Counted from the stretch's first letter, positions 31,605 through 42,707 are shown. The stretch: 64,000 nucleotides of DNA from Symbiodinium natans (GCA_905221605.1 CAJNDS010002149.1:222972-286971); one strand, 5' to 3'. Numbers and translations: made by a program. The notes: generated by a model from the sequence alone, not told the origin.

Positions 31605-31912
31605 GTCTTGGGTTTCGGACCTGTTAAGGTGTGGAACCCTTTTTTTCCCTGGAAGCTTCTTAGCAAGGTGAATACCAGTGCATGGGTAAACGACAACTCC
31701 CGCCAGCTCCACAGAGCTAGCTTTCGTGATAATGTGGCTTCCTTATCATGGTAACTTAATATAACTTCCTTTTCAAGAACCCAATTTTCGATGACTAGAG
31801 AGCTGTTTCAATGACTGCCCGGCTCCAATGGAAAGTCACTTGAGAATCACTTGTGGAACTTTGTTGACGTCTTTACACTCTGCGGGAACTGTCAGCACGC
31901 CATGGATCTGGC
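31605..31912. other. No supported gene
   Basis: AT-richer DNA after the G/C palindromes. A further ankyrin exon was looked for here and not seen. Confidence 0.4.
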
Positions 31913-34004
31913 CTTCGCGTCCGCGCCGGCAGCCACCAAAGCCCGGGCCACCTTCGAGGGCACCCGGAGGGCAAATCGGAATACTCCCCAGAAGAATTTG
32001 ACTCCCCTTGTTGTAGTTGCTCTCCAAAGAGTTTCCCCTGATGCCCCTGCCTCGACCTTGCCATGGATGCAGGCCGCGAGCAGAGGCGTCAAGCCCGCGT
32101 TGTCGGCCCGGTCCGTGTCAGCCCCGGCCTCCAGCAGCCGCTGCGTCGTTTCCAGGTCCCCCAATTCCTTGAGCTGCGCTCAAACGAGAAATCTCGCTTT
32201 CTGGCAGGAGGCTGCGTCTCTCACTGGACTCTCCAAGCCCTTTCTTGTAGACCACCTAGAGGAAGCACCTTCATCATGTATATGTATATATTTTTTGTAC
32301 ATATGTATACTTCGTTTTGTTTTATTTCTCATATATCCAAGAGTCCGCTGCCATCCGAAGGGGTGTTGAACCATCATCTGCCACCTTGTTCGGATCTGCT
32401 TGGGCCTCGAGCAGGAGCTTCGTGACGTCTGGGTGGCCACAGAGGGCTGCCATGTAAAGAGGGGTCTTTCCATAGCTGTTGAGCTCGTCCTTGTCGGCGC
32501 CTGCCTCAACGAGCAGACGTGCCGTTTCCACGCTGCCGTTTGCAGCTGCCTGGGGGCCATGCCGAAGGGGGCAATAGCCTACAACGGCTATCAGTAGCTA
32601 CGGTCTGTACTCACAAACTGAGGACTACTAAGGACTTCCGACCTCTGACAGCAGGTGTACAATCTCCGGATGGGCGCTTCCGACCGTGTCACCCGAAGGT
32701 TCCTTGACCCACGCCTGAGAAGCGTGGAAGGCATCGCTTAACGTCCCGTAGCGTGGGTAGAGGCTTGAATTTTAAAACTCTCGGCCTTGTGCAAAGTGGC
32801 ACCCGCTTCTACAAGTAGCTTCGTGATCTCAACGCAGCCACGGAGGCACGCGACCAAAACAGGTGTCCGCCCGGTAGCATCAGCCTGTCAAACAAGCTAA
32901 GCAGCATCACTGTAGCCTGCCTAGTGTTTCTTTGCGAAGTGCCAGGCTCTCAGGGTTCGGCTCGGACCGTGGCCTTGATTATCCGATTCAAAAATGCACA
33001 CGAGACTAGTTGCTAGACGGCTAGATCGGCAATAAACATATCTCCTTTTACATGTATAGATGTTTAGAATATATATGTATGTGTACATATACATATATGC
33101 ACATATTGATGTGTCGGGGAAGCTTGGTTTCCTCGCCTTGTTAACATCCGCGGATGCCTCCATGAGAACGCGCACCAGGCGTAGGCGGCCGTGGCCTTCC
33201 AGGCGGCCGCCTTGGCCTTCCAAGTTTCCCAACACGACAAGCAGAGGGCTGAGGCTGTTGAAGTCACCTTTGTCCACGTCTGCCTTGGCATCCAAGAGAA
33301 GCCGCATGGCAACGAGGTCACCGACCTCGGCTGCCATCCGGAGCGGTGTGCACCCATGCCGGTCCACCGAGTTCAGATCGCTGCGGGCTTCGAGCAGCAC
33401 GCGCACCACGCCTGAGTGGCCCCCTTGAACAGCCGTGTGTAGAGGCGTTCTCCCATTCACGTTGAGCTCTTTGTCTGCACCAGCTTGCACAAGTAGACTG
33501 GCTGCTTCGGTGAGGCCGTTCGCGGCTGCTTGGAGAAGAGGCGTCTGTCCCATGGAGTTGGCCTTGTCAGCATCAGCCCGAGCAGCCAAGAGAGCACGTA
33601 GGGCCTCCAAGTGGTGGATATCAACCGCCTTGAAAACAGGGCTTGACCCGCGTCCATCCGGCTTGTCCACGTCGGCCCAGGCCTCGAGCAAGAGCTGCAC
33701 GATGTCCGAGCGCCGGAGCTGCAGAGCAAGGTGTAAGGCAGCGTCTTGGGCGTCTTGCGAATCTGGTTTTAGGTTCGGGTCTTGTGGTCTTTGCAGTATC
33801 GCCTCGACCTCCTCAGTGGAATTTACGAAAATCGCCTGCATGAGCTCCCGACACTGGGCTTCCCGGGATAAGCAGAAAGGCAACACCACCAGTTGCAAGT
33901 CGAGTGAGCTGGCCAGCACTTCCGAGTCCTCCAGAATCGTTCCACTGCACAGCAGCCGTAACTTGAATCTCGGCTGCCCACACAGTTGCTGCAGGTGCCG
34001 CTTC
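31913..34004 (-). CDS. Ubiquitin-like domain plus ankyrin-repeat protein, partial (464 aa)
   Basis: Six exons in phase 0 (first phase 2): 34004-33137, 32884-32786, 32714-32643, 32549-32346, 32167-32057, 31951-31913. The first exon opens with a ubiquitin-like fold segment (LQQLCGQPRFKLRLLCSGTI, then LEDSEV and LDLQLVVLPF), a start common in dinoflagellate ankyrin proteins. About ten ankyrin repeats follow (NGRTPLHTAVQGGHSGVVRV; YGKTPLYMAALCGHPDVTKL). Exon 32884-32786 is exactly one 33-residue repeat. Donors are GC, GC, GT, GA, GT. The third exon is a decayed repeat (HPEIVHLLSE) and is the least sure. Role: protein-protein scaffold (family knowledge). The start exon and the end after 31913 (GC donor AAG|GCC, or a stop six codons on) are not resolved. 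Confidence 0.88.
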
Positions 34005-34129
34005 CTGAGCTAACAGCGATCTGCAACGAAACTGCCACGAACGCAGCATGCCACCAGAACTGACACTCAAGTCGCTCCAACACCACCGCGCTGCCATCTT
34101 TGCAAAGCTCTGCGTCGCTCAGCCTCCAT

Positions 34130-34191
34130 CCCTCCCGTATGTGGAGATATCCATGTATGTAGATACAGATGTAAATTCAGATGTCGGTACA

Positions 34192-34222
<31 letters not shown>

Positions 34223-34335
34223 TTATTTATTTATATGTGTGTGTGTGTACTTATTGATGTATACTGTATATGTGTGTGTACGTATTGATGTATACTGTAT
34301 ACTATATACATATATGTAGAAATATATAAGAGAGA
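34130..34335. repeat. ATTT and TA/TG microsatellites
   Basis: Tandem ATTT (34191-34235) followed by GTGTG and TATA-type runs. Left edge of the large gene-free block. Confidence 0.9.
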
Positions 34336-34359
34336 GGGGGACCTTATGTACTATGTTGC

Positions 34360-35830
34360 CACTCGTTTTCTTTTAAACATTTATTAGAAAAGTTAAATTA
34401 TTTTGGAGATTAGAAAAGTTAAATTATTTTGGAAGCCCAAGAATTCACATAAAAAAAACAATGGAGTTACATGATTTAAATTCGGGGGCCCCCCAAATAA
34501 TTTAAATAATTTAAACCAGGGATTTAATAAATATTGAAATTATTTAAAATGGTCTGGCTTCTGGAGGACTCCATTTATTTAAATTTTTCACATTATTTAA
34601 GATCTGGATGCTCCACAAAAACTTAAGAACTTAAGTAAATTTGAATCACTTAAATAAAACCGGATCCTCCAGACGCCGAGCCATTTAAATGGTGTAAATC
34701 ATTTAACAAATTTTAATTCAACACCCGGAGGGAGATTGCTTAAATTCTGGGGCCCACTAAATAACTAAAATACAAAAATCTGGGAGTTGAATGGTTTAAA
34801 TTATTTAGATTCTGGGCCTCCCGAAATAATTTAACCAATTTACATCAGGGACTTAAGTATTTGAACTATTTAAATGATTTAAATGGTCTGGCTTCTGGAG
34901 TACTCCATTCATGTTTAAATTCTGTAAATTATGAATTCTGGAGGCTCGAAAATCTAAATATTTAAGGGATTGAATTATCAAAATTATGTGAGGTTTTAGA
35001 TTTTTGTAAATATTTCAGTGGCCCCAGAATTTGAATAATTCAAATCATTTAAAGTGTTTACAGACTTTAAATAGTTTTACTACATTAAATAAATGGAATC
35101 CATATTTGTTTCCAGTGTTTTCATTCTTGCTTGTGTTTTTAGCTCAGAATAGAAATTCAAATACAGCAAAATCAACATTTTTCATGTTTCTAGTACTTCT
35201 ACTATTTTTGTTGTTTATGAAATTTCTCTCTTTTAGAAATTCAGAATAAAAGCACAAGAGAGTTTTAAATTCTTTTTCGTCTGGAGATTGAACAGAATAT
35301 AAGAATAATACAAACAAATCAGTTTATCAAAAAAACACAAGTTGTATTTCTATTACATTTATTATCTCTGTCATTTTGGCAGGCTACGAATTGAAACAAC
35401 TCAGGACTGAATTTATTTAGATTATTTCGGTGGGCCCAGAATTTGAATGGAAGGAGACAGCCCCTTTCAGGATTTACATTTGCTAAGATATTGAAACTAT
35501 TTATACTATTTACATGATTAAATTTTTCTACAGGGAAGAGGGGGGTTCGGATTGCACCAAATTTTGACGCAGAGCCCCTGGTCAAAATTTGATCCGACCA
35601 ACCCCAGCAAAAGCACCAAATGTTTGATGCAGAGCCCTTGGCCAATGACTTACATTACTTGAATTCTAGGGCCTTCACATCATGTATACAACTTAAATCC
35701 AGGAAATAAATCACTTAAATTGTTTAATTTCTGGGGCCCCCGAAATAGTTTTGAATAGTTCAAATCCCGGAATTTACTTGTTTAAACTATTGAAAGTTAT
35801 CCAAATGGCCTGGCTTCCCGAGAATCCCAT
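34360..35830 (+). repeat. AT-rich diverged ~330-bp repeat
   Basis: AATGGTCTGGCTTCTGGAG at about 34549 and 34879 (330 bp apart) and a diverged AATGGCCTGGCTTCCCGAG at about 35805. Between them recur ATTCTGGGGCCC-type blocks in both orientations and CAGGGA(T/C)TTAA blocks at the same spacing. TTTAAAT words dominate. A short duplication GCACCAAAT..GCAGAGCCC(C/T)TGG lies at about 35553-35642. No coding signal. Confidence 0.75.
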
Positions 35831-35929
35831 ATGTTTGGCTTATTTGAACTGTGGAGAATCTGGAGCCTGAAAAGTAACTTGAATAACTTAAATGGTTTGA
35901 ATTATTTGAAATCTTCAAGAAAATGCATC

Positions 35930-37770
35930 GGAGTCATAAATCGCAAGCAGTGTCCCCTTCCGATTTTTTGTTGTAGAAGTATGTCCCAAATTGGCAAATC
36001 GCAAGCAGTCTCCCCCTGATTTGTTTTTTCAAGATAATGTCCCGAAACCATAACAAGCACTGACCCCTTACGTTTTTTGTTGTAAAAGTATGTGCCCAAT
36101 TGACAAATCGCAAGCAGTGTCGCCTTCATTTTTGTTCAAGAACATGTAGCGAAATCATACGTCGCAAGCACTGTACCCTCGCGTTTTTTCTTGCAAAAGT
36201 ATGTTCCAAATTGACAAATCGCAAGCAGTGCCCCCCTTGTCTTTTTCAAGAAAATGTCTGGAAGTCACAACTCGCAAGCACTGTCCCCTTACTTTTTTTG
36301 CTGTACAAGTATGTTCCAAATGGGCAAATCGCAAGCAGTGTCCCCTTACGTGTTTTGCCGTAGAAGCATTTTCTAAATTGACAAATCGCAAGCAGTGCCT
36401 CCCTGATTCTTTCAATGACATGTCTCGAAATCATATATCGCAAGCAGTGTCCCTTACTCTATCCGTTGGAACTAGAAAATGTCTCGAAATCAAAAATCGC
36501 AAGCACTGTCCCTTTACTTTTTTTGCTGTAAAAGAAGGATCCAAATTGACAGATCGCAAGCAGTGTCACCCTCTTTTTTTCGAGAAAATGTCTCGAACTC
36601 ATAACGCGCAAGCGGTGTACCCTTACTTTTTGTTGTAAAAGTATGTGCCGCATTGACAAATCGCAAGCACTGTCCTCCTGTTTTTTTTCAAGAAAATGTC
36701 TCGAAATCATAAATCGCAAGCACTGTCCCCTTGCGTTTTTGTTGTAAAAGTATGTTCCCATTCCACAAATCAAAAGCAGTCTCGCCCTTATTTTTCTCAA
36801 GAACATATCTCTGAATCATAACTCGCAAACAGTGTCCCCTTACATTTCTTGTGGTAGAAGTATGTTCCCACTTGACAAATCGCAAGCAGCGTCCCCCTTG
36901 TCTGTGACAAGAACATGTCTCGAAACCATAAATCACAAGCAGTGTCCCCTTACGTTTTTCGTTGTAAAAGTATGCTCCAACTTGACAAATCGCAAGCAGT
37001 GTCCCCTTACATTTTGTTTGTAGAAGTACTGTATGTTCCAAATTCACAAATCTCAAGCAGTGTCCTCCCTTGTCTGTTACAAGAAAATGTCTCGAAACCA
37101 TAACTCGCAAGCAGTGTCCCCTTGCGTCTTTTGCTGTAACAGTATGTTCCAAATGGACAAATCGCAAGCGGTGTATCTTACTTTTTTGTTGTATAAGTAT
37201 GTTCCAAATTGACAATTCGCAAGCAGGGTCCCCTGAAAATGTCTCGAGTTCATCGATCGCAAGCACTGTCTACTTACGTTCTTTTGCTGTAACAATATGT
37301 TCAAATATGACAAATCGCAAGCAGTGCCTCTTTACGTTTTTGTTGTAGAAGACCTTTTCAAGAAAATGTCTCGAAATCAAAGCTCGCAGTGTCCCCCCTT
37401 ATCTGTTTCAAGAGAATGCCTCGAAATCATAAATAGCAAGCAGTGCCCCCTTACTCTTACTGTTGTAAAAGTATGTTCCGCATTGACGAATCGCAAGCAG
37501 TGTACCCTTACTTCTTCGTTGTCAAAGCATGTTCCAAATTGACAATCACGAGCAGTGTCCCCTGATTTTTTCCGAGAAAATGTCTCCAAATCATAAATCG
37601 CAAGCACTGTCCCCCTACGTTTTTTGTTGTGGAAGTATGTTCCAGTTTGACAAATCGCAAGCAGAGCCGCCTTCATTTGTTCAAGAACATGTCTCGAAAT
37701 CACAAATCGCGAGCAGTGTACCCTTACGTTTTTTGTAGGAGTATGTTCCGAATTGGCAAATCGCAACGAA
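35930..37770 (+). repeat. Dimeric tandem array, 57 + 53 bp, about 17 dimers
   Basis: Every ~55 bp the core ATCGCAAGCAGTGTCCCC returns. Two monomer types alternate: type A continues TTACGTTTTTTGTTGTAAAA and GTATGTTCCAAATTGACAA; type B continues with TTTTTTCAAGAAAATGTCTC and GAAATCATAA. The higher-order unit is about 110 bp, repeated with 10-20 percent divergence, all in one orientation. The array ends abruptly at about 37770. Frames across it are open by repeat structure but shift from unit to unit, so it is not coding. Confidence 0.93.
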
Positions 37771-38760
37771 AGCTTTTGTGTACACCATCCTGTGCTCCCA
37801 ACGGCTTTTGCCAGCCCTTGTGTGCCTGCAGCGTCAAACCAAAAAGCTTTTTTGTGAACCCTATAGTGTGTGCAAAACTTACCAAACAAAAATGACTTTA
37901 TGAACCCTACTGTGTTCTCAACATCGTAGACGAGAGGTCTTTTGTGAACCCTGCTGTGTTCTCAACATCGAAAACGAAATGTTTTGTAAACGGTGCGCCT
38001 GCAACGTCAAAACCAAAAGTGTTTATGTAAACCTTGGTGTGCCCTTAATAATAAGAGCCAAAAAATTTTGTACACCTTACTGTGTTCTCAACATCGAGAA
38101 CGAAAGATTTTTTGTAAACCCTACTGTGTTCTCAACATCAAAAGCGAACAGTGTCATGTAAACCCGGGTGCGCCAGCAACGCCAAAACCTTTTGTTAATC
38201 CTTTAGTGTGTGCACAACTTTAGCAACAAAAGGTTTTTGCAAACATCGAAAACGAAAGGTTTTGAAAAGCCTACCGTGCAACATCCAAAACGAAAGGGTT
38301 TTTGTAAACCCTAGTGTGCTTTCAACATCAAAAGCGAAAGGTTTTTTGTAAACCCTGGTGCGCCTGGAACGTTCACACCGAAAGTGTTTTTGTAAACCCC
38401 ATAGTGCGTGCACACCTTTAAAAACGAAGGGTGTTTGTAAACCTTGGTGTGCTCTTAACATTAAAAGCCCATAGGATTTTGTGAACCCTACTGTGTTTTT
38501 CAACATCAAAAGCGGAAAGCGTCATGTAAACCCTGGTGCGTCTGCAACGTCAATCCGAAAGTTTTGTTTTGTAAACCCTTTAGCGTGTGCACAACTTTAA
38601 CAACGGCAGGTCTTAACATCGAAGACGAAAGGCTTTTAAAAACCCTACAGCGTTGTCAACATCCAAGACGAAAGAGCCCTTCTAGTGTGTGCGCAACTTT
38701 CAAAAGGAAAGGTTAAGGTTTTACGGGCCCTGCGCGGCCCTGTGCGCTTCACGGGTCCTG
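37771..38760 (+). repeat. ~57-bp tandem array
   Basis: Units built on TTTTGTAAACCCTACTGTG, TTCTCAACATCGAAAACGAA and AGG, with variants CCTGGTGCGCCTGCAACGTC and AGTGTGTGCACAACTTTA. About 17 units, same orientation. Begins right where the previous array ends (AATCGCAA joined to CGAAAGC). Confidence 0.9.
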
Positions 38761-38789
38761 TGTAAACACTGGTATGTCCTCAACATCAA

Positions 38790-39075
38790 CAACGAAAGCT
38801 TCTAGTTCTCGGCTTAATATGCGGTTGTTTTGCTTGTTTTGCTTGTTCGTGCGTTCGGGCGAAATGTGTTGCAGTTTTGCGTACTGGTGTGTCTTGGCTG
38901 AACATGTATCTGTTTTGCTTATTGGTGCACGTTGGCTTAATGTGCAGTTGTTTTGCTTGTTGGTGCATCTTGGATTAAGGTGTAGTTCTTTGCTTATTGG
39001 TGCATCTGGGCTTAATGTGTGGTTGTTTCTTGCTTACTGGTGCATCTCGGCATAATGCGTCGTTGTTTTGCTGCA
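38790..39075 (+). repeat. ~41-bp tandem array, about 6-7 copies
   Basis: Units of TTGTTTTGCTTGTTGGTGCA and TCTTGGCTTAATGTG with small changes. Third array in a row, again in the same orientation and with an unrelated monomer. Confidence 0.88.
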
Positions 39076-39119
39076 GGCTGCTTGTTGACGTCTAGTTGTA
39101 CTGCTGATTGTTGCGAATA

Positions 39120-39540
39120 ACAATAAATAGAAGTGTGCCTTTATGAGTTTTGATGTTCGTATTTTGCGCAGTAAGAACATCATAAATATTAACAGTTTTA
39201 AGAATTTCATCAATATTAATGACTACTATGAATGCGATCATTATTTGTCTAATTCACATATATGAATATTACGAATATTCGATTTGTTCAACAAAAATAA
39301 TGATACCTGAGTAAAGTCATGAAAGTTTTTTCTTATTCCTGAATATAAATATATATACATATATATTTTTTACTTCTTTATTTATTTATATTTATCTATT
39401 TATTTCTCTATATCGTATTAATATTACTGTGCGTATTAGAACCGGTAACAATATTCATATTGAAGTCAATACCAATCCACAATTCAAATTCATATTGATA
39501 CTGGCATTAATAGCAACTTTAATATTAGTATTCACACCGT
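39120..39540. other. AT-rich, no gene
   Basis: AT-rich DNA with ATTAATATT-type words and TA/TTTA microsatellites (39345-39410). Nothing else seen. Confidence 0.6.
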
Positions 39541-39915
39541 AGAATCCGCCGAGGCCTCGGGCCGGAGGTGTATAGGTTGTGAGAACAGGCACCCCCCTCC
39601 AAACACCCAAAACCAATTTTCGGACCCCTTTTTTTGCCCCAAATGGGTACCCCCCCTAGTAAACCGGGGTCCGCGCGGACAGTTCGCCAGGACCAGAGGC
39701 AGTTGAAGCCCCTCCCAGAAAAGCCCCCCGCCTTTTCCCCGCTAGCACCCACCCCCTGCCCTCTCCCCCGGCGCCCCCCTCCCCCTTTACCCCGCCCAAA
39801 GCCACTATTGGTGAGCGGGCTTTCGAGGCTCGATTGGTGTGAGCATGGCCGGGATGCATTACTAAACCTTAAACCTTAAACCTAAAGCCCGAAGCACTCA
39901 ACCCTCAAACCTTCA
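39541..39915. other. Short GC-rich island, no gene supported
   Basis: GC-rich sequence with C and G runs between the AT-rich block and the poly-C tract. Frames are open on both strands but look like base composition. Confidence 0.4.
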
Positions 39916-39917
39916 AC

Positions 39918-39918
39918 A

Positions 39919-39982
<64 letters not shown>

Positions 39983-40030
39983 ACACCCCCCTCCGCCCCC
40001 CTTCCCCCCCCACCCCCCCTACCCCCCCTG
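39918..40030 (+). repeat. Long poly-C tract
   Basis: An uninterrupted run of about 60 C, then about 50 more bases almost all C. Longest homopolymer in the window; may be collapsed or mis-sized in assembly. Confidence 0.95.
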
Positions 40031-40069
40031 ACGGGCCTGGCTCAACCCTACGATCAATCCAAGCCGAGC

Positions 40070-40215
40070 CGTCTCTTCAACCCTAAACCCAAAAAAACCC
40101 TAAACCCCAAAGCGTGAACCTTGAGCCCTAAGCCCTCAATCCTAAACTAACCCTCAACCCTAAACCCCAAACCATAAACCATAAACCCGGAACCCTAAAC
40201 CCTAAACCCAACCCT
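40070..40215 (+). repeat. CCCTAAA-type heptamer cluster
   Basis: Repeated CCCTAAACCC and CCATAAACC variants next to the poly-C tract. Confidence 0.85.
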
Positions 40216-40479
40216 TATTGCTTGGGGTCCAGCGACTTGGGCGCTGCGGAATCACCACGCTCACGCGGATGCGCTGGGCCGGGCCGAGGCGGGTCGCGTA
40301 GCGTTAAAATTAATAGTAGTGGTACTAGACGACATTTAATGCTAGTATATTACTATCAATAGTTGCATTAAGATTAAAATGTGTATCGACTAGTACTCAT
40401 ACAAATAGTAATAGCAATATAGATACTAGTACTAAGAATAGAGTGACTGGTCACATTGATATTATGGTCGGCCCTGTGA

Positions 40480-42015
40480 TGCTTCATCTCGGGTCGGGAA
40501 TGAATCAGTCCAGGTGTCTGAACAAGCCCTATGGTGATTCATTCCTGGGCGGAAATGAATCAGTCCAGGCCTGTGCGAAGTTCACGAAGATGAATATTGT
40601 GTTTGATGTTAATATTGACACTAATTTGAGTATTAGTAGTCATTCTTATGTTACTAGAAAGGGTAGTGTTAATACTGATGTTGATTCCGCGGGGCCGAAA
40701 TGAACCAGTCCAGGTGTCTTAGTGAGCCCTGCAAGGTGGTGTCGCAGCAAGGTTTGTGCTATTTATATATGCAACAGAATAACTTAATGCTTTATATTGA
40801 AATGAATATTAATATTCATTCTGATTATTATGGTACTAGTAATGATAATACGACTCAGTCCAGGTGTTTTAGAAAGCTCTGCCAGGTGTCGAAATGAATG
40901 GAAATGAAACAACCCAAGTGTCAGGAAGCTTCGTGCTAAATCATTTCATATTGACATTAGCTTCATATTGACATTAATATCAGTATTCATATGTGCAGTC
41001 GTGATAGCAGAGATAGCAACATTATTGACTTACAAATGCCAAACTCAGGTCGGAAATGAATCAGTCCTGCTGTCCTCATAAGGTTGTGCCGTGTGTCAAA
41101 TACGTCGCGAGGTGAATCATTTCGGGCCAGAAAAGAACCAGTCCGTTCGTCTTAAAAGCACTGTGCTGATTCACTTCGGGCCGGGAAAAATTAGGGTTAT
41201 TTAACCAGGCTTCGTAAAGAACAGTATATTACGATTAGCTAAATAGCATAGCGCTATCTAATATGTTATCTTATACTGAGCCCAGAAAGTTTCGGAACAA
41301 ATGCTGTACGGCTACAAATGACCAGGCCTTGTCTAACTTTCGCGGAAGGTTCCGCCATCCACGCTGGACGCGTCGTCTATGCAATGTTCGTTCAAAACAA
41401 CCGTGCTGATTCATGAAAATGAGTAACAATTCTGATCTGAATATTGACATGAATATTAAGCTTCATGCTTATCTTCCTGGCACTAGTACTGGAAATATTG
41501 CTGATGATATCAAGGTCGGACATGAATCAGTCCAAGTGTCTGAATAAGTCCTGGGAGGTGTGAAATACGCCCTGTGGTGATTCATTTCGGGTCGGAAACG
41601 AATCAGTCCAGGTGTCTGAATAAGCTCAGTGGTGATTCTCACCGCAGGACGATTCATGTCCGGCCGGGAACAAATCACCGCAACCCTTTCAGACATTTGG
41701 ACTGATTCATTTCCGACCCGACATGAATCACCACAGGACGTATTTGACACCTGGCAAAGCTTTGTCAGACACCTGGACCGATTCAATTCCGACCTCGATA
41801 TCATTACTAATGCAATTAATGTAAGAATGAATATTAAACCTCATTTCCATACTAAAATCAAAATCACTATTCTTGTGCACAAGTTCGCACGGGGCTTGCT
41901 GCGACACCTGGACTGATTGATTTCCTGCCAGGAATGAATCACCACAGGGCATATTAAGACAACTAAACTGATTCTTCTACAGCCAGAAAAGAATCACCAC
42001 AGGGCTTTCTCAGAA
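40480..42015. repeat. Dispersed palindrome family (TGATTCATTTC..GAAATGAATCA)
   Basis: About ten copies of a ~30-bp inverted repeat, TGATTCATTTC, a short GC-rich loop, GAAATGAATCA, followed by GTCCAGGTGTCTG and AATAAGCCCTG. Good examples near 40533, 41578 and 41706. After about 41690 the flank appears in the opposite orientation (CAGACACCTGGACTGATTC type, near 41755 and 41900). AT-rich spacers contain many (TTAATATT) words. Confidence 0.85.
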
Positions 42016-42204
42016 ACAAGAGATGTTTCATCTCCGGCCTGGTGCCATTTCGATGCTTTTGCAATTGCAGCACAGCATGTTGAAGAATTACACGTATTCA
42101 AGACTAGCAAAACTCCTGTGCATCATGATTTCTGAGCAGCTACATTCAGCTACATACTCGCGTCGGCTTTGCGAAGACGACACAGCAAGAAGTGATGTTA
42201 ATTG

Positions 42205-42345
42205 GGTTTAGGGTTTGGGTTTAGGGTTTAGGCTTCAGGATTTAGGGTTTAGGGTTCAGGGTTTAGGATTTAAGCTTCAAGGTTTACGGTCTAGGATTTC
42301 GGCTTTAGTTTTTAGGGCTTAAGTTTTATGGTTCAGGGTTTTGGG
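42205..42345 (+). repeat. TTTAGGG-type heptamer cluster
   Basis: About 15 irregular copies of GGGTTTAGGG / GGTTTAGG. Right edge of the gene-free block. Confidence 0.9.
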
Positions 42346-42707
42346 TTGGAATGAAGCACAAGCTCCTTAAATCCCCAGCTGCCTTGGCGACACATACTCG
42401 TGAAGGTCAAAAGAATGGGTGATAGCTTACAGCAACCACGTAGACCCCCAAATTGCTACTCCCTTTTTCAACCGCAAACACTAAGTGAACTCTCCTGAAG
42501 TCTAAAACCCGAAAGCACATTGCGAGAGCCCAGTTCTCAGACCCTAGTGAACGTGATGGATGGTTTTGTATACAATAGCTCTTGTATGTATTTATTCGGA
42601 TTTCTAGTGTTTTTTTGAAAATACCTTGGTAAAGACTAAGCCAAAAGAACCCTAAGGTCTCAGATATGCCAGTGCAGACCTCGAAAAGCGAGAGACCACG
42701 TGCAGAC

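Noticed and set aside
35930-37890. Many open frames with recurring DKSQAVSP / MSRNHKSQ peptides
   Set aside because: They come from the satellite array. The ~110-bp period is not a multiple of three, so frames change between units, and both strands are open.
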